A stretch of DNA of 64,000 bases from Orobanche coerulescens. Its lineage: Eukaryota; Streptophyta; Magnoliopsida; Lamiales; Orobanchaceae. The stretch spans positions 210,633,096-210,697,095 of the forward strand of contig CM065802.1 of NCBI GenBank assembly GCA_033398695.1, written 5' to 3'. How positions within the stretch are numbered: position 1 is the stretch's first letter; the number at the start of each line of letters is the position of its first letter. Shown one piece after another: positions 10,215 to 22,241 of this stretch. A program made the position numbers and the translations under genes. The notes under the pieces are model-generated. The model was not told the DNA's origin. It made no database searches and saw only the letters and a list, made by a program, of their open reading frames with translations.

Positions 10215-11078
10215 TCATTCCTGAACGGGAAGTGACTGCAATAACCCGGCCGGTCGCTGGTGCTCAATTTTGACCTGCTGACAAGTCAAACATCTCGCTA
10301 CAAACCGTGTGACCTCCTCCTTCTTATCATTCCACCAGAAATTCCTCCTCAGGTCCTTGTACATCTTACTCGATCCAGGATGAACGGAGTAAGGCGTAGC
10401 ATGGGCCTCACGCAAAATACCCTGTCTCAATTCTGAGTCGTTCGGTACACAAATACGACTCTGGAATCTCAATACCCTATCTTCATGAATCACAAACCCA
10501 GGAGACTTTCTCTTAAGAACATTCTCTCGGATTTGAATAATCATCGGATCCTCCAGCTGCTTCAGTTTAATTTCATCGATCAGAGACGACGAAATCTCTA
10601 AAGCACAAAGTTGCCCTACGGCTCCAGGCAACGAAATCTCAACACTCAACTCAATCAAATCCCGCTGAAGCTCAGATTGAGACGTAAGGATCTCAAGTGT
10701 TCGCAATGCAACCGGTTTCCGACTCAAGGCGTCGGCCACGACGTTCGCCTTGCCCGGGTGATAAAGGATTTTGAGATCATAATCCTTAATCAACTCTAAC
10801 CACCTTCTCTGCCTCATGTTCAACTCTCCCTGAGTAAATATGTACTTTAGACTTTTATGATCGATAAAAATCTGACATGCATAGCTAAAAAGATAGTGAC
10901 GCCAAATCTTGAGCGCAAAAACAACTGCCGCTAACTCCAAATCGTGAGTAGGGTAGTTAAGCTCATACAGCCTCAACTGTCTCGATGCAAACGCGATAGT
11001 CTTGCCGTGCTGCATCAACACGCACCCAAGACCCTGACCCGAAGCATCGCTATAAACGGCAAACCCTCGTTGCCACAC
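10215..11078 (-). pseudogene. Tekay element 1: RNase H and integrase zinc-binding domain
   Basis: RNase H motifs are intact: [43 protein letters not shown]. They degrade RNA in the RNA-DNA hybrid during reverse transcription. The integrase HHCC finger follows with [15 protein letters not shown] and CLTCQQVK. It is joined to RT by a one-base frameshift near 11060 and ends at a TGA (10217-10215). Confidence 0.88.
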
Positions 11079-12349
11079 GGCAACACCAAAATCGGGGCTG
11101 AAGTCAAACGTCTCTTCAGCTCCTCAAAACTCGACTGCCTCTCGTCATTCCAGATGAACTTCTCGGACTTCTGGAACAACTGTGTAAGTGGCCGAGCTAG
11201 TTTCGAGAAACCCTCGACGAACCTACGGTAGTAGCCAGCCAAGCCCAAGAAACTACGGACCTCCTTCACGTTCTTAGGCGGTGCCCAGTCCAACACAGCC
11301 TCAACATTCTGCGGGTCCACACAAACTCCCTCGACTGAAATCACGTGACCTAGAAACATCACTTCCTTCAGCCAGAACTCGCATTTCGAGAACTTTGCAT
11401 AGAGTTGCTCGGTCCTCAAAATGTCTAACACCACACGCAAATGATGGGCGTGTTCCTCCTCGCTCCTCAAATAAATAAGGATATTGTCAATGAAGACGAC
11501 GACACACTTATCCAAATACTCAATAAAAACCTTGTTCATCAACTGCATGAACACGGTCGGTGCATTAGTTAACCCGAAAGGCATAACTACAAACTCATAG
11601 TGTCCGTATCTCGTCCGAAAAGCTGTTCTCGGAACGTCGGACTCCTTCACCCGAAGCTGATAGTACCCCAATCTCAAGTCGATCTTCGAGAATACCGCAG
11701 CTCCCAGCAACTGATCGAACAAGTCATCAATCCTCGGCAGAGGATACTTGTTCTTGATGGTCACCTTGTTTAGCTTGCGATAATCGATACACAAACGCAG
11801 TGAACCATCCTTCTTCCGAACAAATAGGACCAGTGCGCCCCAAGGCGAAGCGCTCGGTCGAATATACCCCGATTCAAGAAGCTCAATCAACTGCTTCTTC
11901 AACTCGGCCATCTCTGAAGGTGCCATGCGATACGGCGCCTTCGAAATCCAAGCCGCGCCCGGCTCTAACTCTATAGCGAACTCGACCTCACGGTCTGGTG
12001 GCAACCCCGGTAACTCATCAGGAAAAACATCAGGGAACTCGCTAACGACTGGAATCGATGAAAGCTCGACTCCACCATTCTCCGCCTTCAAGGCATAGCA
12101 CCAATAACAAGTACACCCCTTTCGCAAGAGTCTCATCGCCTTCAAGGCATTAATAACGAACTTCTGGTTTCTCTTTCGCCCCGCGAAAGAGTGCTCGGTG
12201 CCATCCTCGGCTAGCATGGTGATGATCCTCATGCGGTAATTCATGATTGCACCATGCCGCTCGAGCCAATCATCCCCGATAATCAAATCCTCACCCTCAA
12301 TACCCACAACAATAAGATTAGAGAGCCAAGCCCTTTCACAAATAAACAC
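11015..12349 (-). pseudogene. Tekay element 1: protease C-terminal part and reverse transcriptase
   Basis: Contains the end of the protease/linker ([12 protein letters not shown]) and a full [76 protein letters not shown]. The catalytic box reads [10 protein letters not shown] where the family has FIDD, so one metal-binding Asp has become Asn (codon near 11480). That change alone should abolish polymerase activity. Other elements in the window keep FIDD. The thumb/connection region ([21 protein letters not shown]) is intact. Confidence 0.9.
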
Positions 12350-13360
12350 AGAACAGTCTCGGACCTCTCGATCGCCAACGATTCTATCACCGCTAGGAAT
12401 TTTAACGATGAAAGTCTCGCAAGGCGATAAAAGTCAAGACTCAAACGGCGCACACACTCCAGAGAAATGAATGAATGCGTAGCACTCGAATCAAAAAGCA
12501 CACTGACAGGATGGGAATGGATGTGAACGGTACCTGTCGCCACAATAGCCACTGTATCGTCGGCCCTCCTTATCTCATAGATACGTGGATGGGCGGAGCC
12601 GACACTGGAAGCTCCCCCTCTAGCGGGCTGACCCCGACCTCTCCCTCGGCTGGCACTCGGTGGAGACTGCGGAGCAAACGAGCCCTGGTTCACACTCGGC
12701 TCCCTAGGTGCTGGAAAAGACGCCTGTGCACCAAGAAGCTGTCCTACCCGCTCACAAAAGAAAGCCTTGTGGCCCGACTGACCACAAGTATGACAAGTCA
12801 AGGGCGGACGAGGACACTTCCGGTTCTGATGGCCCGACTTGCCACAGTTAAAGCATTTGGCCTCCCGAACGGAGGCACTGGCAGTACCTCGATAGCCCCC
12901 AGAGACTCGAGCCGAACTACCTCCAGGAATATTCACAGACTGAGATTTCTGTTGACCTCCACCCTTGTGACCCGAGAAATTTTCGACGGATTTCTGTTTC
13001 TTACTCTCCCGAACCGCTGCACTGGCCGTCACAGACATATCATTGGCAAGAGCTCGACTCTGATAATCCTTCAAGGTAGTACAGACGAGCCCACACATAT
13101 AGTCCCGAATTGACAGTTTCATCCGACTGGAAAAGTGAAAAATTTTGTCGCTCTCCTCGACAACTTGGGTCTTCACGTAGCCCAACTCCTTGTTGAAATC
13201 GGCAATAGCTTGAGAGACAGGAATATCCCGCGGTTGAGGATCATAGAAGGCATGGACTCGAGCCTGTCTAACCGGCCACGGGCAATACTCAGTCTCCATC
13301 AGGTCCTTGAATTCTTCCCACGAAGCAACGTGATCCTTAGGCCCAACGGCCTCCTACCAA
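12283..13360 (-). pseudogene. Tekay element 1: gag C-terminal part, two zinc knuckles, protease start
   Basis: Reading from the nested insertion, an in-frame TAG replaces the second Trp expected in the gag WW motif, then METEYCPWPVRQARVHAFY, HFSSRMKLSIRDYM and YQSRALA. Two knuckles follow: CFNCGKSGHQNRKC and CHTCGQSGHKAFFC, which bind nucleic acid in the particle. The aspartic protease active site reads VLFDSSATHSFIS; the Gly of the usual DSG is Ser. A frameshift near 12300 leads into the next segment. Confidence 0.88.
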
Positions 13361-13365
13361 TCAGT
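13361..13365. repeat. target site duplication TCAGT (left), nested Tekay element 2
   Basis: TCAGT here and at 22237-22241 flank the plus-strand element exactly at its LTR ends. Confidence 0.92.
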
Positions 13366-15382
13366 TGTAATATCCGTAATTTTCCCATTTTTAGCAGTTT
13401 CCATTTTTGGTGTATGTCTATTTTTATTGACTCGCTTGTAACCGTTTCGACATTTCGAATCTATTTTGTTCTTGGAGTTTTTCCATTGGGATGAGTTTTG
13501 ATGATGTTTTCACGTAATTTCGTTTTATGACATGTTTTGCCGTATGAACGTTCGATTCTTGTAAAACTCGTTCGCTGCTATTTCCGGGTTTGTACAAGTT
13601 CGTATGGTTGAGTTGGTCTTGTGGAGACTTTCGTTCGTCAGAACCGACGTCGTTTCGTGATTTTCGCACTTGGGCCATTTTTGTAATTTCCTAATAGTTT
13701 AGGGAATCTCGCTTTCGTTGTCGCATTACGGACCCTTTGGTGGTCGGAATTGTATTTTCTTTCAGCACTTAGCTCCGCTGCCTTGTATGCTTCGTGTTCA
13801 TGTTCCCGATTCGGTCTCGCCGTGTGTATCGTATCGTACTCGATGCCAGCCTTACTATCGATATGACATCGCAGATCAATCGTTGCGGTAGGTAGCGCAC
13901 GCTACCCCTGTTGCCTTGCGTGCGCTATCAAGAACAGTTAGCGTATGCTAACCCTTATTGTTAGCGTACGCTAACGAATGTGGCGATAGCCATCGGACTG
14001 CCGCGGCCCCGTTAGCGCACGCTACATATGGCGATTAGCGTGCGCTAACTTCACACTATATAAGCCCAATGCGCTTTGAGCAGTAGCTTTCATTCTTTTC
14101 CTTCGCTTTCTTCGACGTGCGCCCTCGAGGCGATTTCCATCGCCCGATCGGCGTTCTATTCACATTCCATCACCGTAGAGTTGTGCTAACATATTATCAT
14201 CAGATAATTGTCATCCATCATCCGAAATCAAGGTAATTTCGTCTAGAACCCTAACTCGTCAAATTTGGGGGGTTTTCCGGGTTTTACTAATTGGAACCGA
14301 ATTATTCCAGTATGTTAGGATATTCTTCACCGATTGTGATTGTTGAATGATTCCAAATCCAATTTCCTTGATTTTAATCCGCGAATTATCGATACGGGGA
14401 GATTTTGCGTAAACCCTCGCCCGTATCAATTGATCGTCTATTGTCGTTATTGGTAATCGGGGTTTTGGGAGTATTCCTTTCGATTATTGATGTCCGTTGG
14501 GACTGAGTTATGCTAATTCTTCGTTTAGGAACCATCGTTGTCCATTCGGATCATCCGTAGTCACTTTTCACTTCCGATTCTTCGAAGAATGTCTCAAAGG
14601 CAAGTACTTTACATTTGTTTACATGTTCTAGTATTTGAATTATGGCTGTATCGTGGTTGTTGTGGATGGTTATGTGTATGTTCACCTAGGGACGGTCCGA
14701 CGGGGCCTCTAGGGATACGTATTGCCGTGAGTGTGCGTATCGTGAACTGTGGTTAGCCACCTGTGGATGTCCGACGGGACTCTGGGTACGGTGGCCGTGA
14801 GTCTCGTGCCAACGGTTAACTTTGAATTATGATTTGTTGGAGATAATGTGTTTGTGTTTGTACATCATAAATATTCCTAATATAAAATGTTTTCTAAAAT
14901 GATTTTCGCGCATGTATTCATCCGATTAGAATGTAGTTCAAATGGATTGTACTTGCACTAGCGCTTGTCGCTAACCCTTAAATGGGGAAATACTTTTGTA
15001 TTTCGTGTATTGATCGTGGGGACAAACGAGCACTCGGGCCGTATGAGGATGATGGGCAAGCATGATATTGTCCAAGATTTGATTTTTCGATGTTATGTCC
15101 GCTTGGGTTGCTATTGATGTCCGATTTTGGGATTTATGTATTATAAAATTTGTTTAAGTACTCGAGTACTTCCTGCTTGAAATTGTTAATGTTGTGTTCC
15201 CGCTTTGGGAAATGGATTTGATGTCAAATTTTAATTGTCGGTTTGTAGTCTTTTATTTGAATTGTCGCTTTTATTAATGATAGTTAGTCGTTGTCGAATG
15301 TCTTGTTGGTATGTTAGCTCAGTGGATTCCACGGTGGGGTCCACGGCGCTGTAATATGCCCCGAACGCCTTGGGGTGTTACG
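13366..15382 (+). repeat. Tekay element 2, 5' LTR
   Basis: TGTAATATCC to GGGGTGTTACG (last base altered from A), 2017 bp. Contains the palindrome array and TATA box, a donor-like AATCAAG|GTAATT at about 14233, a GC-donor-like AAAG|GCAAGTA at 14600, and a repeated GACGGTCCGACGGGGCCTCT block near 14690-14810. Confidence 0.92.
13888..14063 (+). promoter_or_regulatory. Tekay element 2, 5' LTR promoter: palindrome array plus TATA
   Basis: Palindromes such as GTTAGCGTACGCTAAC, TTAGCGTGCGCTAAC and TAGCGCACGCTA precede TATATAA at 14057-14063. The last palindrome ends about 7 bases before it. Confidence 0.65.
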
Positions 15383-15387
15383 TAATA

Positions 15388-15399
15388 TGGTATCGGAGC
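15388..15399 (+). other. primer binding site, Tekay element 2
   Basis: TGGTATCGGAGC lies 5 bases after the 5' LTR. It is complementary to the 3' end of initiator Met-tRNA apart from one base in TGGTATCAGAGC. Confidence 0.8.
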
Positions 15400-15500
15400 T
15401 TAGGTTTATGGATACCTAGCCGCCGGTCATTTGGGTCTAGTTAAGTGTCGTTTTTGGGACAGTATCACTGCTATGCCATCATCTTAGTACGCCGGTGCTC

Positions 15501-15603
15501 GTAAGTTTTCCTAACTTGACTCGTTTCACCGTTCTGTTCTATTCCTCTCTTAGTATCTTTTGCGTTCTGCGTTTGAATTGTACTTACCCGTTGCTTCTTC
15601 AAG
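15501..15603 (+). other. putative gag leader intron, Tekay element 2
   Basis: Donor GTAAGT at 15501 (context GTGCTC|GTAAGTTTTCC, the same as element 1) and an AG at 15602-15603 just before the gag start position. Length 103 bases. The acceptor is weak here (TTCTTCAAG). Confidence 0.4.
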
Positions 15604-15604
15604 A

Positions 15605-16700
15605 ATTCCTGCTGGTAGAGGACGCGGACGCGGTCGCGGACGCGGTAGGGGACGTGGCGCAGCCAGTGGGGCGGCCATGTCCGATCACTCGGGAACTGAT
15701 TCGGCGATGCCCTCTTTGTCGAACAGTGTTCCCCCTAGTTCCGAGGTCACAGACTACCGCTAGCTCCTAATGCTCATGAGAATGTTGGAGTGGCCAACAT
15801 ATTACAGCAAGTAGCGAACTGCATGACACTACCGACTCAGCCGCTACAGTCGGCCATGCTAATGCCAACCCGGTTCCGCCTACTGGATCCTAATGATAAG
15901 CTACTTCAGACGTGATTCGTATGCGTCCTCCGCAGCTTGATGGTGCTTCGACCTTCCGTTGGGAGAATTGGTTATTCGAGTTGAGAAAGTGTTTGAGGTC
16001 GCTAATTGTTCCGAGGAGAGGAAAGTACCCATTGCTCAAGACTTCTCGCCAAGGAGGCAATGACGTGGTGGCAAGCGGTGAAACCGCGTGACCGGGCAGC
16101 TACGTGGGCGAGTTTTGAGATCCGATGGAAGATGAATACCGTCCTTGGCCGGTGAAAGAGGGGAGGATCCGAGCCTTCTTTGAGGCTAAGCCCCAAGATG
16201 TTCCTATTTCTCAAGCTATCAAGGACTACAATCAACAAATGCATTACGTGAGAAACCAAGTCCGAGATGAGCTAGATAAGATCCGCCACTTTGATATGCG
16301 GATGAAGCCGAGGGTGCGCCACTACATGTCCGGGTCCGGGGTGCACGACTTTGAAAGATTATCGAGAATAAAGCGATGGCTTACGAGATGTCGTCATGGC
16401 TGCAGAGACGGCACTCAAGGAAAGAAGCGAAGACCTCGGCCGGGCCGGAGGCAAGTCAGAGGGTATCCGAAGGCTCACCCGGTTCGCGAGTCTCGGGGCC
16501 GGGCCGCCATTAGTTGGTCGAGGGAACGGTTCTAGGTCCGCCTCCGCCGGTTCCGTTCGTGGTCCTACATGCTTCAACTGCAATCGTCCGGCCACATGAT
16601 GAGTGAGTGTGATAGGCCTCCGATTCAGTTGTCTTGCTTGTGGCCGTATGGGTCACCGTGCTAAGTTTTGTACGGATGCGGCTCGGGCTCCAAGATTACT
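15605..16700 (+). pseudogene. Tekay element 2: gag with zinc knuckles, start codon lost
   Basis: At the place where sister elements have ATG this copy reads ATT (15605-15607), followed by PAGRGRGRGRG. Later pieces are in shifting frames: a TWWQAVKPRD-like match near 16060, EDEYRPWPVKEGRIRAFFEAKPQDVPISQAI at 16128, HFDMRMKPRVRHYM at 16290, CFNCNRP at 16570 and CGRMGHRAKFC near 16640-16680. At least seven frame breaks are visible by comparison with element 1. Gag would form the particle and bind RNA; this copy cannot. Confidence 0.82.
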
Positions 16701-16839
16701 CGGATAATCGCCCACTGCAGGAGAGCCGAGTGTGAATCAGCACCGACGCTTCCTCACCGCAGCAGAGTTTTGGTAGAGGTCGAGGTCGTGGTCGGCCTTC
16801 TAGAGGGGGCTTCTAGTGCGGGGTCTGTTCCGCCCGTGT

Positions 16840-17468
16840 GTATGAGATGAGGCGAGCCGAGATCCCGACGCGACGTGGCTACAGGTACCGTCCACATCCT
16901 TGACCATCCTGTTTCCATATTGTTCGATCGTGCTACGCATTCTTTTATATCTATGGATTGCGTGCGTCTCGCATGTTGATTGCCTTGTTGCTTGTGAGCC
17001 TTTTGTTGTTAAACTTCCTAGGGATAGCATCGTGGGGACCGTGAGATTAGAGATTTTTCCGTGAGTATCGCGAGGGATTGGCTTTCTAACTGATTGCGAT
17101 AGATATTAGAGATGAGGATTTGATTCGGGTGAGGATCACCGGACCGTCATGGGGCGATCATGAATTATAGAACGAGGATCACATGATGTTAGCCTCTCGA
17201 TGGTACCGAGCATTCTTTTGGGGCGAAGCGGGTAGTCGAGATTACCGATCGCGCTTTGAGGGCGGTGAGGCTTCTTCTGGGAGGTTGCACGGCTATTGGT
17301 GTTACGCTTTGAGATCGGAAGAAGGGGAGTCGAGCTCTCGTCTATTCCGTAGTATGTGAGTATCCCGACGTTTTTCCAGATGAGTTGTCGGTTTGCCGCC
17401 GGCCGAGAGGTTGAGTTTACCGTCGATTTAGAGCCGGTGCAACACCTATCTCTAAGACGCCATACCGT
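16840..17468 (+). pseudogene. Tekay element 2: protease and RT linker remnant
   Basis: The protease active site region reads LFDRATHSFIS near 16922-16953 in place of LFDSGATHSFIS: the Ser-Gly pair has collapsed to Arg. The following linker is broken by many stops and frameshifts, though pieces such as a [15 protein letters not shown] match near 17405 remain recognisable. Confidence 0.7.
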
Positions 17469-18479
17469 ATGGCGCCCGCCGAGATGCTTGAGTTGAAGAA
17501 ACAGCTGGGAGAGTTCTCGGACATGGGATATATTCGACCGAGCGCTTCGCCTTGGGGCGCACCGGTCCTATTTGTAAAGAAGAAGGATGGGTCACTTCGT
17601 TTGTGCATCGACTACCGAGAGTTGAACAAAGTGACCATCAAAAACAAGTATCCGCTACCAAGGATTGATGATTTGTTTGATCAGTTGCAAGGGGCAACTG
17701 TGTTTTCGAAGATTGATTTGAGATCGGGGTATTATCAGCTCCGAGTGAAGGATACCGATATTCCGAAGACGGCCTTTCGGACGAGATACGGTCACTACGA
17801 GTTTGTGGTTATGCCTTTTGGGCTAACCAACGCACCAGCCGTGTTCATGCAGCTTATGAACAAAGTCTTTATCGAGTACCTCGATAAGTGTGTAGTCGTT
17901 TTTATCGATGACATCCTGATTTACTCGAGGAGCGAGGAGGAGCACGCCCGTCATTTGCATATTGTGTTAGATATTTTGAGAACTCAGCATCATTTTGCGA
18001 AGTTCTCAAAGTGCGAGTTTTGGTTACGGGAAGTTATGTTTCTCGGTCATGTGATCTCGACCGAGGGTGTTCGTGTGGACCCACATAAGGTAGAGGCAGT
18101 GTTGGATTGGGCGCTGCCCAAGAACGTGAAAGAGGTCCGTAGTTTTCTGGGATTAGCCGGGTATTACCGTAGGTTCGTCGAGGGGTTCTCTAAACTTGCT
18201 CGACCTCTGACTCAGTTGTTACGTGTCGAGAAGTTTGTGTGGACCGATGAGAGGCGTAATAGTTTTGAGGAGTTGAAGAAGCGGTTGACGACCGCTCCCG
18301 TGTCAGCTTTACCGAGTGGTAATGATGGTTTCTCTGTTTATAGTGATGCTTCGGCCAAGGGCTCGGATGCGTACTTATGCAAAGACGGAGGACGATTGCC
18401 TATGCTTCCCCGGTTGAAACCGTATGAATTGAATTACCCTACGCACGATCTTGAGTTGGCCGCATTGTGTTTGCGTTGA
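17469..18479 (+). pseudogene. Tekay element 2: reverse transcriptase, intact frame, and start of RNase H
   Basis: The only long open segment of this element, 336 codons. It covers [72 protein letters not shown] and the catalytic box [13 protein letters not shown] with both Asp residues. The connection region ([26 protein letters not shown]) leads into RNase H ([10 protein letters not shown]), which loses frame near 18360. The frame closes at 18479 after DLELAAL. It is unlikely to be translated alone because no start context is evident. Confidence 0.9.
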
Positions 18480-20187
18480 AAATCAAGGCGTCATTACTTG
18501 TATGGCTCGTCCGTGTCGATTTTCACCGATCACAAGAGCTCAAGTACATCTTCACGCAGAAGGAGCTTAATATGAGACAGAGGAGATGGTTGAACCGATT
18601 AAGGATTACGATCTTGAGATCCTCTATCATCCGGCAAGGCTAATGTGGTAGCAGATGCCTTGAGCCTAAATCGTATCGCTTCGGTGCTTGAGTTACTCAC
18701 GGCCCGGTCGGGACTTCAACGAGAGTTTATGAGGTTGGGCATTGAGATTGTACCGCCAGAGAGTTCCGGCGATGCGTACTCTTGAGATTTCTTCGTCTCA
18801 GTCGAGGACATTAAATCGGGACAGTTGGAGGACCCGATGTTTATTCACCATGGAGAGTGTAGAGAAGGGAAAGCCCTGGATTCGTTATTCATGAGGACGG
18901 CGTGTTGAGATTCCGAGGTCGGGTGTTCCGAACGACTGAATCGAGACAGAGCATTATGCGAGAGGCTCATGCGTCACCATACTCACCATCCGGCTCGAGT
19001 AAGATGTATAAAGAGCCGAGGAAGAATTTCGTGGAGCGATATGAAGAAGGAGGTAGTTCACTTTGTAGCTAAGTGTTTGACTTGTCGGCAAGTCAAGATT
19101 GAGCATCACGCCACCGGATTATTGAAACCACTTCCTGCTCCGAATGGAAATGGGAGGACATCTCTATGGATTTTGTCACGAGTTTACCGAGGACGAAGAC
19201 TGTATGAATATGGTATGGGTAATTGTAGACCGATCGACTAAGTCGGCACATTTTCCGGGCATCAAGGATACTTGGGGTCCTAAAAGTTGGCTCGTATTTT
19301 TATCACTCGATAGTGAGGCTTCATGGTACGCCGAGACCATTATTTCGCAGAGATGGCCGATTTGTATCGCATTTTTGGCAGCAAAGGCATAAGGCATTGG
19401 GGACTCACTACGCTTGAGCACTTCGCTCCATCCCTGCATCGATATCACCGAACGTACCATTCGGACGCTCGAGGATTTGTTGCGCGCTGCGTGCGTTAGA
19501 TTGAGTAGTAATCGGGAGGATCATTTGGCCTTGATTGAGTTTACTTATAATAATAGCCGCACGCGTCGATTAAGATGGCACCATATGAGGCACTTTATGG
19601 CCGACGTTGCCGATCACCGATATGTTGGGATGAGCCGTCCGATTTGGTTGGCACCGAGCCGGATCCGTATTGAGACGAGGGAGAAAGTCGAATTGATTAG
19701 AAAGAGGATGTTGCCGCTTGAGTCGACAAAAGTCTTATGCGGATGTTAGGCGTAGACCTTTGGAGTTTGAGGTGGGAGATCACGTCGTTGAGAGTATCTC
19801 CGACGAAAGGAGTTTTCCGATTCGGGAAGAAGGGGAAACTCACCCGAGATATATTGGACCTTTCGAGGTATTGAGAGAGTCGGTGAGTTAGCGTACCGCT
19901 TGGCTTTACCTCCGTCGCTTAGTCATGTACATAGCGTATTTCACGTTTCCCATTGAGGAAGTGCGTTCGGACCCGTCCCACATTATTGACTTTGGGGACG
20001 TGGAGATTGAGAAGGATGTTACGTTTGAAGAGAGACCCGTTAGAATTTTGGAGCGTCGTGATAAATGCTAAGGCACAAAACCATTCCTTTGGTTAAAGTG
20101 CAATGGTCGAGGCACGGAGTAGAAGAAGCGACGTGGGAGTTAGAGGAGGATATGCGTTCGAGATACCCCGAGCTTTTTTATTCTTAA
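18480..20187 (+). pseudogene. Tekay element 2: RNase H end, integrase and chromodomain-like tail, heavily frameshifted
   Basis: Fragments in changing frames match element 1: [17 protein letters not shown] near 18520, HHCC finger CLTCRQVKIEH at 19078-19110, MNMVWVIVDRSTKSAHFPGIKDTWGP at 19204-19280, a second-Asp motif near 19350 that has lost two bases of the Asp codon, RLSTSLHP then ERTIRTLEDLLRA near 19450, [13 protein letters not shown] near 19580, FHVS near 19940, and VEEATWELEEDMRSRYPELF ending at a TAA at 20185-20187. The natural C-terminus and spacing to the PPT are kept. Confidence 0.82.
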
Positions 20188-20205
20188 GTTTCGGACGAAA
20201 CTTTA

Positions 20206-20220
20206 TTTTAGAGGGGAGAA
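20206..20220 (+). other. polypurine tract, Tekay element 2
   Basis: TTTTAGAGGGGAGAA directly before the LTR start TGTAATATCC at 20221. Confidence 0.85.
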
Positions 20221-22236
20221 TGTAATATCCGTAATTTTCCCATTTTTAGCGCTTCCATTTTTGGTGTATGTCTATTTTTATTGACTTCGCTTGTAACCGC
20301 TTTCGACATTTCGAATCTATTTTGTTCTTGGAGTTTTTCCATTGGGATGAGTTTTGATGATGTTTTCACGTAATTTTGTTTTATGACATGTTTTGCCGTA
20401 TGAACGTTCGATTCTTGTAAAACTCGTTCGCTGTTATTTCGGGTTTGTACAAGTTCGTATGGTTGAGTTGGTCTTGTGGAGACTTTCGGTCAGTAAATCC
20501 GACGTCGTTTCGTGATTTTCGGGCACTTGGGCCATTTTTGTAATTTCCTAATAGTTTAGGGAATCTCGTTTCGTTGTCGCATTACGGACCCTTCGGTGGT
20601 CGGAATTGTATTTTCTTTCAGCACTTAGCTCCGCTGTCTTGTATGCTTCGTGTTCATATTCCCGGATTCTCGGTCTCGTCGTGTGTATCGTATCGTACTC
20701 GGCCAGCCATCGGCCGATATGACATCGCCAGCATCAATCTTTGTGGTAGGTAGCGCACGCTACCCCCGCTTTGGCGCGTGCGCTATCAAGAACAAGCTTA
20801 GCGACGCTAACCCTTATTGTTAGCGACGCTAACGAATGTGGCAAAGAGCCATCGGACTGCCGCGCCCGTTAGCGCACGCTACATATGGCGATTAGCGTGC
20901 GCTAACTTCACACTATATAAGCCCAAATGTGCGCTTTGAGCAGTTAGCCATTCTTTTCCCTTCGTTTCTTCGACGTGCGACCTCGCAGGCGATTTCCATC
21001 AGCCCGATCGGCGTTCTATTCACATTCCATCACCGTAGAGTTGTGCTAACATATTATCATCGTATAATTGTCATCCATCATCCGAAATCAAGGTAATTTC
21101 GCTCAGAACCCTAACTCGTCAAATTTGGGGGTTTTCCGGTTTTACTAATTGAACCGAATTATTCCAAAGATGTTAGGATATTCTTCACCGATTGTGATTG
21201 TTGAATGATTCCAAATCCAATTTCCTTGATTTTAATCCGCGAATTATCGATACGGGAGATTTTGCGTAAACCTCGCCCGTATCAATTGATCGTCTATTGT
21301 CGCGTTATTGGTAATCGGGTTTGGGAGTATTCCTTTCGATTATTGATGTCCGTTGGGACTGAGTTATGCTAATTCTTCGTTTAGAACCGCCGTTGTCCAT
21401 TCGGATCATCCGTAGTCACTTTTCACTTCCGATTCTTCAAGAATGTCTCAAAGGCAAGTACTTTACATTTGTTTACATGTTCTAGTATTTGAATTATGGT
21501 CAGTATCGTGGTTGTTGTGGATGGTTATGTGTATGTTCACCTAGGGACGGTCCGACGGGGCCTCTAGGGATACGTATTGCCGTGAGTGTGCGTATCGTGA
21601 ATCGTGGTTAGCCACCTGGGGATGTCCGACGACTCATGGGTACGGTGGCCGTGAGTCTCGTACAACGGTTAACTTTGAATTATGATTTGTTGGAGATAAT
21701 GTGTTTGTGTTTGTACATCATAAATATTCCTAATATAAAATGTTTTCTAAAATGATTTTTGGCGCATGTATTCATCGATTAGAATGTAGTTCAAATGGAT
21801 TGTACTTGCACTAGCGATTGTCGCTAACCCTTAAATGGGGAAATACTTTTTGTATTTCAGGTATTGATCGTGGGGACAAACGAGCACTCGGGCCGTATGA
21901 GGATGATGGGCAAGCATGATATTGTCCAGTATTTGATTTTTCGATGTTATGTCTGTCGGTTGCTATTGATGTCTGATTTTGGGATTTATGTATTATAAAA
22001 TTTGTTTAAGTACTCGAGTACTTCCTGTTTGAAATTGTTAATGTTGTGTTCCCGTTTTGGGAAATGGATTTGATGTCAAATTTTAATTGTCGGTTTGTAG
22101 TCTTTTATTTGAATTGTCGTTTTATTAATGATAGTTAGTCGTTGTCGAATGTCTTGTTGGTATGTTAGCCTGGTGGATTCCACAGTGTGGGGTCCACGGC
22201 GCTGTAATATGCCCTGAACGTCTTGGGGGTGTTACA
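20221..22236 (+). repeat. Tekay element 2, 3' LTR
   Basis: TGTAATATCC to GGGGGTGTTACA, 2016 bp. Co-linear with the 5' LTR but with many 1-2 base indels, for instance two palindromes whose centres shrank from AGCGTACGCT to AGCGACGCT (about 20799-20831). GC-donor-like AAG|GCAAGTA at 21454. Confidence 0.92.
20748..20920 (+). promoter_or_regulatory. Tekay element 2, 3' LTR promoter: palindrome array plus TATA
   Basis: Same array as in the 5' LTR, with two damaged palindrome centres, before TATATAA at 20914-20920. Confidence 0.6.
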
Positions 22237-22241
22237 TCAGT
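22237..22241. repeat. target site duplication TCAGT (right)
   Basis: Second copy of the duplication flanking element 2. Confidence 0.92.

Larger units (their letters stand above)
13366..22236 (+). mobile_element. Tekay-like Ty3/gypsy element 2 (plus), complete but decayed
   Basis: 8871 bp from LTR to LTR with a perfect 5-bp target duplication TCAGT, inserted in gag of the minus-strand element. Order: 5' LTR, PBS, gag, PR, RT, RNase H, INT, chromodomain-like tail, PPT, 3' LTR. Coding parts are riddled with 1-2 base deletions. LTR pairs differ by many short indels. It must be younger than the element it splits, yet its coding frame is more broken. Confidence 0.92.

Noticed and set aside
13880..14050. 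Regular short repeats resembling a CRISPR array
   Set aside because: The units are palindromes with irregular spacing in a plant LTR upstream of TATA; spacer lengths vary and no cas genes exist.
22125..22236. Minus-strand frame continuing the gag reading past the target duplication into the LTR
   Set aside because: The gag part ends at 22242; the rest is antisense LTR sequence.
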